From Cranoglanis bouderius (lineage: Eukaryota; Chordata; Actinopteri; Siluriformes; Cranoglanididae), in assembly GCA_023630585.1 (NCBI GenBank), contig CM042567.1, positions 1,654,501 to 1,718,500 on the forward strand: 64,000 nt of DNA. Reading direction: 5' to 3'. The position numbers and the translations under genes are program-made. Under the pieces are notes generated by a model. That model did not search any database, had not been told where the DNA came from, and saw only the letters and a program-made list of their open reading frames with translations. Shown here piece after piece: positions 48,567 to 61,923 of this stretch (its first letter is position 1; each line of letters starts with the position of its first letter).

Positions 48567-49390
48567 GATCCCGCTTCACTCTTCTTTCATTCTCCTCTGC
48601 TCCAGTTAAAGGGGAAGCGCAAACTCCTGGGGGTAGTGTTTAAAAAAAAAAAAAAAAAAAGTGAGTCGATTATCAGAAGAAAAAAAAACCGACTCACAAA
48701 AACAAACACGGCGTTAATTATAATAGTAATAATAATAATAATAAAAATAATAATAATAATCTGTCCTTGACGCTGTGTTGTTTAATTAGGACTGAAACTT
48801 GACGAGTCAACCTGTTAATAACTAACCTACACCACACTAAGATACACTTCCTTCCACTCATTCTCACCATCATAAATTCCTCACGAATCATTCAGCATGA
48901 CAGGTTATGATTGGTTAAGGTTACAGACCAGAGGCGGGGCTAGCAGCGGAACAAACACTTAATACCTGATTTTATTAAAACAGTATTTTATGTCCTTGGC
49001 GTATTTTAGCCTGACTAATTCCACACTGGAACTCTTAATCCTCTGCATAGGTTAGGTGATTTTTTTTTTTTAAGTGTGCATCTGCGCCTCCTGGTGGACG
49101 GAAATAGGAATAAAAGGTAAAAGGAGGTTATACAGTATTAAACAAATATTCTGCTGAACTTATTATTAGTATTTATTAGTATTTGGTCGTGATTTTTTGG
49201 ATAATTGCATTTAATTTCAGGTAGTGACCACAACACTGACCCGTCAAAAACCTCATCTTAGTATTGATTTTTCTGAAGAAAAAAAATGTTTAATGTTTCC
49301 TCAGGCGCCATCTTATAAATACTCTGATTTAAATCATCTTTACCCGGTTTATTATTGCGGTTTTACCTTAATTACATTATTTATTTATTT
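48567..49390. other. plekha7 upstream region
   Basis: 5' flank of plekha7 on the minus strand. The first about 60 bases are GC-richer and pyrimidine-rich on the minus strand and probably hold the 5' UTR; no TATA box was seen. Poly-A (48642-48660) and AAT repeats (48725-48760) follow. Confidence 0.4.
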
Positions 49391-49395
49391 ATTTA

Positions 49396-49985
49396 TTATT
49401 ATTAGTAGTAGTAGTAGTAGCAGTAATAGTAGCAGTAGCAGTAGTAGCACTAGTAGTAGTTGTAGTTGTAGTTGTAGCAGTAATAGTAACAGTAATAGTA
49501 GCAGTAGCAGCAGTAGTAGTAGCAGTAGTAGTAGTAATAGCACTAGTAGTAGTAGTAATAGTAGTAGTAGTAGTAGTAATAGCACTAGTAGTAGTAGTAA
49601 TAGCACTAGTAGTAGTAGGAGTAGTAGTAGTAGTAATAGCACTAGTAGTAGTAGTAATAGTAATAGTAGTAGTAGTAATAGCACTAGTAGTAGTAGTAAT
49701 AGCACTAGTAGTAGTAGGAGTAGTAGTAGTAGTAATAGCACTAGTAGTAGTAGTAGTAATAAAGTAGCAGTAATAGTAGCAGTAGTAGTAATAGCAGTAA
49801 CAGTAGTAGTAGCAGATGTAGTAGTAGTAGTGGTAGTAGTAGCACTAGTAGTAGTAGCAGTAGTAGTTGTAGTAATAGTAGTAGTAGTAGTAGTAGTAGT
49901 GGTAGTAGGTAACAGTAACAGTAGTAGTAGCAGTTGTAGTAGATGCAGTAGTATCAGTATAAGTAGCAGTAGCAGTCGTATATCT
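49396..49985. repeat. TAG/TAA/CAG triplet array, about 590 bp
   Basis: An imperfect AGT triplet array with interspersed AAT and AGC triplets. The block AATAGCACTAGTAGTAGTAG recurs about every 36-48 bases, showing a higher-order unit. The in-frame serine-rich (plus, 49224-49994) and leucine-rich (minus) open frames arise from the triplets and are not genes. Confidence 0.97.
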
Positions 49986-49989
49986 ATGG

Positions 49990-51185
49990 ACTGAAATTAA
50001 ATATAGTAATATTTGAATTATATTAATATATCATGAATTATGAGGAAAACGTAAACGTGACCTTTATGAAAGTTTTAGACCATTTTGTACAGGCATTATC
50101 TATAGATAGTTTAGTCATAAAAAGCTGCACACTCCGCTTACCTGTGTGATTTTAATCCTAATTAATTCATGTTGAAAAATAACTTGAACTCAGGTTATTG
50201 TGTGTAAATATTGGCACCCACCATTCAGCCTCATGATGAAATTACAACTTAACTAACAACAAAAACAAAAACCAGGATGAATTCTGAATTACTTCTGATC
50301 GGGTTAAACACTGGTTAATGTAAATGTCTGATATTTAAAAACAAAAAAAGGTGTTAATTACTTTGCTAACATTTCTGATGTGTTACTGCTGAAGTTTGAG
50401 GTGTGTTGATGTTAATAAATGCTCTTAATAGAGTTAGTTACGGGAATCTGGATAGTGAAATAAATAAGGCAATTTATTTATTCGTCAGCACTTCAGAAGT
50501 AATCTTTTATACAGATATGATTTTGACAAGGAAGTAAACAAAATGTTTTAATATGACTCATATTATATTCTATTATCGATTATTCACCGTATTTGTAATT
50601 TGTTCAATCTGTCCTCTCCATCACCCGGCGTTGGCCCTGACCCGAGAGAGACTCGAACCACGACATTTACAATAACGCTTACGCTGCATCACATACCAGC
50701 AGCCTAATATCCTAATGCTGGCCATAAATTTCATCTTGAGGTGTGATGCACCATCACGCCATCTTCATCACGGCTTATACTGTAGGGCAGAGCTTCAGGT
50801 CTAATCCTCTCGGTTCTTTTCACAATGATGCAGCACTTTCTCAACCTCACTCCCATCACTCTCTGCACAGATGTGCTTGTTTTTGTTTCATTTCTCCTTC
50901 AGCATAAATGTTTCCCAGATTCCCGTTACACCTCTGTTGACTTTGACAGGATCCAGCGAACTCCAACATCAAAAGCCTCTGAGCAGCATAAATATTTTAA
51001 CGCTCAGTCCCTTCTGAGGGAACAGACTTTTGTTGGCACGTCCCCTGTTGTTCCTGAAGCACTTTAAAGCAGAACGGATTACACCAGAAGCGTTCGTGTT
51101 TCTCGAAAAATAAATAAATAAATAAAATAAAGATGTCTCATACAGACACAAAACTAGTGATAAGCTTCCTGTACTGATGTACTGT
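49990..51185. other. Gene-free intergenic stretch
   Basis: Between plekha7 and rps13. No exon supported; the frame at 50825-51067 plus has no domain. Confidence 0.5.
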
Positions 51186-51189
51186 ATAC

Positions 51190-51710
51190 ACACAGCGCTG
51201 CTGAATGCTGGACTGTGATTGGTCAGAAGGTGTTGATTCATCTTCTCTAACAGCAGCTCTGACAGTAGTGACAGCAGTTTATATGAATGAATGAATGAAT
51301 GAATGAATGAATGCGCTTGTTCCGTTTCTATAGTAACAGATCATTCACAGGAACTTGTACAGTGGAAACACAACTATTAATAAATGGATTTTTAAAAAAT
51401 GGGTTGATGAAAGGAGACGTTTGTTTAATGTTTCTGGAAGGAGTCTCCAGTCTCAGCGCTTCGTAACAGTCAGAGGTTTGAGTTCACGCTTTTGCGCTTT
51501 CTCCGTAACTCGACAAGCCGTGTTTTCTTGTCTTATTAACTTCAGGAGAGAGAAATAAAGACAGGAATGGTGAGGGAACGACTGTTTATAGCTGCTATAA
51601 CGGAAGCGAGAACTCGTTTAGTGGACGTTCAACAACATCAAACGTAACAGTAAATAAAAAGTGACTAAGATCTTGACTGTTTCTGTGGTATAAGAGGAAT
51701 AAAACATCAC
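51190..51710. repeat. Palindromic-family MITE-like repeat, second long copy
   Basis: Reverse orientation relative to the copy at 42940-43470. Landmarks in order: GACTGTGATTGGTCAGAAGG, AACAGCAGCTCTGACAGTAG, an AATG tetranucleotide run (about 51284-51313), CCGTTTCTATAGTAACAGAT, GTTTATAGCTGCTATAACGG (about 51583-51602), then GTGGTATAAGAGGAATAAAAC (about 51685-51705). Confidence 0.72.
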
Positions 51711-51774
51711 AACTGGGATCGAATTTGATTGAATAAAAACTCTACAATGACAATTTACATCAACATCAAACGCA

Positions 51775-52195
51775 AAGGTTTGCACACGTCTTCTTTCCAA
51801 ATGAAACTCAAGACTTTATTTTTTTTTTTAATCACATGTCAAAAAGTTTATGCTCATATTAATTGTAAAAATATTAACTGTAAAAATCTAAGTGTGAACT
51901 TAAATAAGACCTTGGGGGGGGGGGGGGGGGGGTTAAAATAAACAAGTTGTCAAACACCTTTATCGGAAGACGATATATACACTCCAATAAAAGAAAAAAC
52001 AATGAATGAGAGCAGGAGGGAGGGGGGGGGGGGTGCAAACTTTTGAGCTTGCTAATAAAGCAAACTTTTTATATTTTACATTTTATTTTTTTCACATTAT
52101 ACAGAGATTTAGTTGCTGTAATGCTCAAGCTGTAGGTTGTAACACTATTAAATGAAACTGAAGGGGGCACAAACTTTTGCACTCAGCTGTACATA
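51775..52195. mobile_element. Tc1-type relics with poly-G tracts
   Basis: The right terminus GGGGGCACAAACTTTTGCACT with CAGCTGTA (about 52163-52192), and a second GGGGTGCAAACTTTTGAGCT (about 52029-52048), resemble fish Tc1 ends. A 19-base G run (51914-51932) and a 12-base G run (52022-52033) lie inside. No coding frame. Confidence 0.5.
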
Positions 52196-52284
52196 AGATA
52201 TTTTTACACTTGAAGCAAATTTTGACAGCATCATATATATATATAAAGTTTCTTCAAAGTGACTGAGGATCGACTGGAGAGCCT

Positions 52285-52288
<4 letters not shown>

Positions 52289-52314
<26 letters not shown>
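52289..52314. repeat. (GT)n microsatellite
   Basis: About 13 GT units. Confidence 0.95.
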
Positions 52315-52315
<1 letters not shown>

Positions 52316-52429
52316 ATTGACAGCAGAACACTGAGTCTCTCAGAGCCTCACATCAAACACCTGAGTAACTGAGTGTGATGAAGGTGAGTTTGCAGTTTAA
52401 TTTGAATTCATCTTCATCGTCCTCTTCAC

Positions 52430-53203
52430 ACGTCCCTATCCTCCGTCCTCTGTGTTCTTTTAATCGCTTCCCTTCATCCTTCTATTCGTCCCTCAATCAT
52501 ACTGCTCATTACATTCTGTCCATCTCTCTCTATCTGTTTTTTTCTCTCCCTCTCTCTTATATCCATCACACTCTGCCTCTGTCACTCAGTCTCTCTATCC
52601 ATCTCACTTTTCCTGCCTGTCTCCATCTATCATTGTATCTCTCTATTCATATTTCTCTTATTCTCGTTCTCCCTCTCTATCTCTTTTTCATTCTTTCTTT
52701 TCCCCCTCGCTCTCCATCCATCTCTCTCTACCTCCCTTTCTCTCATTCTCTTGCTCTTTTCCCTTTCACTCTATTAATCTCTCTCCTTGTCTTTCATTCT
52801 CTCATCTCTCCCTCTCTCTCTCACTCAGTCTTTCTTTCTGCCTCTCTATCCATCACTCTCATTCTGTTTCTCTCTTACTCCTCTTTGTACATTTCTCTCA
52901 TTCTCTCCTGTCTCTCTCCAACATCACTCAGCCACTCCATCATCTCATCTCTCACTTCTTTCTTTCTGCTCTCTATTCAGTTATCTCGCTCCCCCTCCCT
53001 GTATTTCTTTGTCTCACTCTATCCATCATTCTCATTGTTTCTCACTCCCTCATCTCATATTTCTACCTTTCTCTCACCTCTATTTATTTCTGTCACTTAT
53101 TTTCTGTCTCTCTATTCATTTCTCTCACTCCCTCTCCCCGACTTTCTTTCTCTATCCATCATTCTGTTTCATCATTCTGTCTCTCTCTCTCTCTCTGTCT
53201 GCA
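52430..53203. repeat. Pyrimidine-rich low-complexity tract
   Basis: About 770 bases almost purely C and T with frequent TCTCTC, CATCTCTC and CTCATTCTCTC on the plus strand. The 282-codon plus frame over it (52375-53223) is a composition artefact. Such polypurine/polypyrimidine tracts can adopt triplex (H-DNA) structures. Confidence 0.93.
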
Positions 53204-53204
53204 G

Positions 53205-54387
53205 CAAGGTGACTCAATGTTAAGGTTCTCTCGGAGGAACAGATGAAACGGATCAGCTCTGGGTAAATTACTTCTCGCTGGATCGTTTTGCTCTGCAGCA
53301 AAAGGAGGGAGGGGGGAAAAAAAAACAACAACCTCTAACCGAGCCGTAAAACAATTTGAAAGAGGACATGGTTGGTTTCACCCCAACAGTTTGACCCTGA
53401 AGAACACCAACAAAGTATTTAACCAGTTTGATAAGCACCCTCACCATCTTGCTGATGTAATCACTTATTTAACGCATAATACATTAAGCTTTAATCAAAT
53501 GCTTAACTTTTATTCGTTTGCTCAAAATACATAGATTAAAACTGTGTTTAAAACTATATGCTTAGTCTAGGTCTAACCTTAGTATAAATTTAAAAAAAAA
53601 AGAAATTAGGTAAAGAGTGCCATAAGCAACAACAAATTGTACACATATTTATAGTCTGTCTGTTAACACTCCGCCCACATCTATGTAAATGAGCTCATGA
53701 GTGGGATATCAACGTTAAGATATCCTAAGTGGTATACACTCAGCAAAATCAGTACTAATAACCTAAATAAACAAATAAAACTACTATTTCGCAATGACAT
53801 TTCACTTTCAAGATCAAATATTTAATAACAGTAGGAGCTTAGCGCTCATGAGAGCTTATTACGGAGAAAAAAAAGGCACGGAGAGAGAGATGCCGTTCGT
53901 GATCGGCCTCATGAATATTCATGAGCCGCATTTTTCATGACACATGATACACAGGAATAATTCAGCTCCACCTATTCAACCTTTACGGACCTAATCTTAC
54001 CCAATACACCTTTAACTGAATAACAAATGACTACAGTGTTCTAACACTGGATGTGTGCTTGCCATTTTTCTTTTCCACATCTTAGATTTCTAAACAGTCT
54101 ACATGTATATGAAAGGGTTAATTTATGCCACACCTACAAATACAACCTGATCCACAGTGATACTAATGTAGACAGTTTCAGATATTCGAATATTCATGAG
54201 CACAGGAAGTGACCTAATCTCTCTTGATCTCGAGCTACACATGCTACTCCTGAGATGCCAGTGATCCTGACCCCCCCTTCTGCTCTCCGGCCCTGCCTGA
54301 TCCATCCTGAAGCCCTACTTCTGGTCGGAGTTTGAGCACAGAGACGAAATAAGAACACACAGAGAGCCATCTTCATCCAAATGCTCT
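53205..54387. other. Intergenic stretch downstream of rps13
   Basis: Nothing gene-like seen. Short minus-strand frames at 54123-54376 are read-through of the rps13 3' flank. Confidence 0.5.
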
Positions 54388-54393
54388 TTTATT
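54388..54393 (-). terminator. rps13 polyadenylation signal AATAAA
   Basis: Canonical AATAAA on the minus strand, 20 bases beyond the rps13 stop codon (54415-54413). This gives a very short 3' UTR, usual for ribosomal protein genes. Confidence 0.85.
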
Positions 54394-54412
54394 TTGTGTA
54401 AAGTCTTTACAT

Positions 54413-58116
<3,704 letters not shown>

Positions 58117-58167
58117 GATGGCGTTCGCGAGAGAGCCGAGAAAGAGAGCGAGCAGAACGAGGCTGAC

Positions 58168-58207
58168 AGGAAGTAGAGTGCGCCCAAGCGGAAGTGACGT
58201 TTATATA
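58168..58207 (-). promoter_or_regulatory. rps13 core promoter: TATA box, ETS sites, 5' TOP start
   Basis: On the minus strand TATATAA lies at 58207-58201 and a C followed by pyrimidines (CTTCCT, 58173-58168) lies 34 bases downstream. This is the expected distance for a 5' terminal oligopyrimidine start, giving a 5' UTR of about 57 bases. Two ETS-type GGAAGT motifs on the plus strand (58169-58174 and 58190-58195), the second joined to TGACGT (a CRE-like half site), fit known ribosomal protein promoters. The start site itself is inferred. Confidence 0.6.
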
Positions 58208-58214
58208 CTTAGAC

Positions 58215-59402
58215 GGAAGAAGAAAAGTCTTCTTTTTTTTTTTTTTGGTAAAGGTTTTATAACATGAACTATGTACACATTACAAGAGTTCGTAACGCCT
58301 AATATGACAATATATTAAACCTGTAATGTGATAAAATATGTAATTAAATATAATTAATTTAATTAAAAGAAAGAAATAATATAAAATAAATAAAATGTCC
58401 ACTGTATACTACATGAATACACAAATGTAACCATTTTAATGGATTCAAAAACACAGAAAAAAAACAGAGAACAAATAGTTTTTATTAGTGAGTTTGCAAC
58501 TTACAGCTGTGAATATGCGAATAAAAATAAAAACAAAAATGAATAAAATGTGCTAACGTTATTAAAATTATACTCGTATAATTATTAACTCTAATAAAGC
58601 AAGGTAAATAAATCTTGTTCATGCACTGTGTGGTAATCGTCCTCTAGCGTTTAGCAAAGTTATTACAGACTACTGTATTGACTATAAATTGTCAACTTGA
58701 ACCTAATATGATGTCATTAGAAAGTTCAGTCATGCAAAAAGCTCCATGACTTCAGTCAAAAGTGGCATGGCATAGCATTACTGCACACATCTGAACAATG
58801 AGCCTAATATTTGAATAGTTGGGAAATGCCAGTATTTATACAACATAGTTGTGCTGAGTGGGGTTGGTGGAATTTACTTTATAGTTAACGCTTGTTATGT
58901 GTTACAGCGTAAGGCTTACGGGAAAGAATGAGAAGCTATAACAAACTGCAAGCGTTAAAAACATCATATTTAAGGAGGTGATTACACGTAACACTAAATG
59001 TCATGAGATGCACTGTATACGAGTTGTTCTTGTTTGAACCCTGACCGGTAGGCGGCGGTATTGCAGCAGAATGTGTCTTTACCAATCGCCGTTATATCAA
59101 AGAAGAAGAAAAAGAAGCGGAAGAAGAGCGGCTTTTCAACGCAACCATACTTTATGTTATCTTTTATGTACGATTTATATTTCATGATGATTAAGTGCTA
59201 AAATATTTTACATTTCTATAACTTTTGTGCATGATTCGTGATGAGAGATTTAAAGAGCCTGTATTGTCGTTTCCGGAAGTGCAGCGAACATCTAAAACTC
59301 TTCTTGAGTGTATATTATGAAGATGTTTAATTGTACGGGGGGAGGGGGAATGTGTAATTATTCATATCTCTAAGTGGTTGATGTATAAAGTCTTTACCCC
59401 GT

Positions 59403-59441
<39 letters not shown>

Positions 59442-59483
59442 TAAATCGCGCCAGGGGTCAGTAACCTGTCAGCCCCTCCGAAG
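58215..59483. promoter_or_regulatory. Divergent intergenic region rps13/tmppe
   Basis: About 1.3 kb. AT-rich on the rps13 side. On the tmppe side it carries a repeat-like GACCGGTAGGCGGCGGTATT segment followed by GAAGAAGAAAAAGAAG (59041-59118), a TTCCGGAAGTG ETS-type palindrome (59271-59281), and a CA run (59405-59439) 45 bases before the tmppe ATG. No TATA box seen for tmppe. Transcription probably starts between 59280 and 59400 (inference). Confidence 0.5.
59405..59439. repeat. (CA)n microsatellite near tmppe start
   Basis: About 17 CA units, 45 bases upstream of the ATG, probably inside the 5' UTR. Confidence 0.95.
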
Positions 59484-61074
59484 ATGTTCGGATTCTCTCG
59501 GCTCTCAGCCGAAGGGAAAGTGGGCGTGGCTACGGGGGTCGTGTTCTTCTCCATGCTCATATCCCGAACTGTGCTGTCGGAGCGCGTGGACATACTTACG
59601 CGCGCGCGCTTGTTTCGGGCGCAGTTTCTTCTGTTCATCAACTCCCTGCTGCTTCTCGGCTCGCTCTACATCTGGAAGCGCGTGGTGACGCGGCTGTGCG
59701 GCGCGAGACTCCCCTGCTCCGCCGCGTCAGCGCGCACCTGGTCGCACAGATGTTGGCGCGCGGCTGTGCTGCTGTTCCTCGCGCTCGCTCACTGCAGCTA
59801 CCTGAGCATGTTTTACCTGGTGGGCACGGAACCGCACTGGCTGTCCCTGCTGAGCTTCAGCTGCCTGGGTGTTTATGTCATCCTGCTGTTCTTCCTCATG
59901 GCGTTCGGCTGCGCCAGCCGCGTCCTCCGGATGTTCTCCAAGGGTTCTGTGGTGGCGGTGAGCGGCTCAGACAGGCAGACGGTTCTTGCTTTGATGATGA
60001 CCGTGCTGTTGGCCGTGTACGGGCTGTTAAACGCCGCGCAGCCGCCGCGGGTGGTGGAGGTGGAGGTTCCTTTGGAGAAACTGCCACCTTCGATGGACGG
60101 CCTCAAGCTGGTGCTGCTCTCAGATATCCACTTAGGACCAACAGTCGGGCGCTCACAACTACAGCGCATTGTCACCATGGTCAATCAGCTAGAACCAGGT
60201 AACACAACATTTAGGATTAAGGAGGTGTTGGAGCTTCTACTTCTTTCACGATGCCACCAACACCATGTTTTGTTAATTTCATTAAAGGAAAACTCCACCC
60301 TCTTTCTTGTTTGGCCACCAACACCATGTTTCTTTTTTTTAATACTGAAATATTTGTAATGTGTTTTGTGATTATGGTGCGTGAGAAATTAGCCGATGTG
60401 TGTCGTGATGATGTGGAAGTGTGAAAAATGTGTGTGTGTGTGTGTGTGTGTGTTGCTGTCAGATGTGGTGGTGATCGTAGGTGATTTGGCCGACTCTCAG
60501 GTGACCCGTCTGAGGACCGCAGCAGAACCACTGGCTCTCCTCAGACCTCGACTCGGCTCGTACTTTGCCACAGGTCAGAACCGAACCGAGTGCAGAATGA
60601 GGAACCCGGTTTGCAGAAAGATTCAGAAATAAACACTGTGCTGTGTGTGTGTGTGTGTGTGTGTGTGTTAGGGAACCATGAGTACTACACCGCTGACGTG
60701 GACGGCTGGTTCGAGTTCCTGCGCTCGAAGGGGATAGAACCTCTTCACAACAGCCATGCTCGAGTGTTCAGACCCGGACAGACGGAGGACTGGATCTGTC
60801 TCGCCGGCATCGACGACCTGGAAGCCAGCATGCTGCGGTGAGGTTTAGTCCTGATTTATTTATTTCTCTGATTTATTTTTATCTTTATTCTAAATGATCA
60901 AAGTGTTCTGTGATATATTGAAAAATGTTTTGTGTTTTTGTTTGTTTTTTAAAGAAACAACCATTTTGGATATTCTAGATGTCTTATCTGGTGTCTTATG
61001 GGGAAATGAAGAGAAGAGGGGGGACATATTTCAGGATATTCACTTACTCATGACAGGAGAAAGAGAGAGGGATG

Positions 61075-61126
<52 letters not shown>

Positions 61127-61315
61127 TGGTCAGAGAGAGAGAGGGATGGTCAGAGAGAGAGAGAGGGATGGTCAGAGAGAGAGAGAGAGAGAGAGGGATG
61201 GTCAGAGAGAGAGAGAGAGAGAGAGGGATGGTCAGAGAGAGAGAGAGAGGGATGGTCAGAGAGAGAGAGAGAGAGGGATGGTCAGAGAGAGAGAGAGAGA
61301 GAGAGAGAGGGATGG

Positions 61316-61347
<32 letters not shown>

Positions 61348-61392
61348 ATGGTCAGAGAGAGAGAGGGATGGTCAGAGAGAGAGCGAGGGATG

Positions 61393-61430
<38 letters not shown>

Positions 61431-61780
61431 TGGTCAGAGAGAGAGAGAGAGATGGTCAGAGAGAGAGAGAGAGAGAGGGATGGTCAGAGAGAGAGAGAGA
61501 GAGAGGGATGGTCAGAGAGAGAGAGAGAGAGAGGGATGGTCAGAGAGAGAGAGAGAGAGGGATGGTCAGAGAGAGAGAGAGGGAGGGATGGTCAGAGAGA
61601 GAGAGAGAGAGAGGGATGGTCAGAGAGAGAGAGAGAGGGGGATGGTCAGAGAGAGAGAGAGAGAGGGATGGTCAGAGAGAGAGAGAGAGAGAGGGATGGT
61701 CAGAGAGAGAGAGAGAGAGAGAGAGGGATGGTCAGAGAGAGAGAGAGAGAGGGATGGTCAGAGAGAGAGAGAGAGGGATG

Positions 61781-61818
<38 letters not shown>

Positions 61819-61887
61819 TGGTCAGAGAGAGAGAGAGAGAGAGAGAGGGATGGTCAGAGAGAGAGAGAGACAGACAGACAGATGGAT

Positions 61888-61923
<36 letters not shown>

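Noticed and set aside
49224..49994. 256-codon serine-rich plus frame and opposing leucine-rich frame
   Set aside because: Translation of an AGT triplet array; composition artefact.
52375..53223. 282-codon plus frame rich in S, L and F
   Set aside because: Pyrimidine-only tract lacks stop codons by composition. No domain despite looking like membrane segments.
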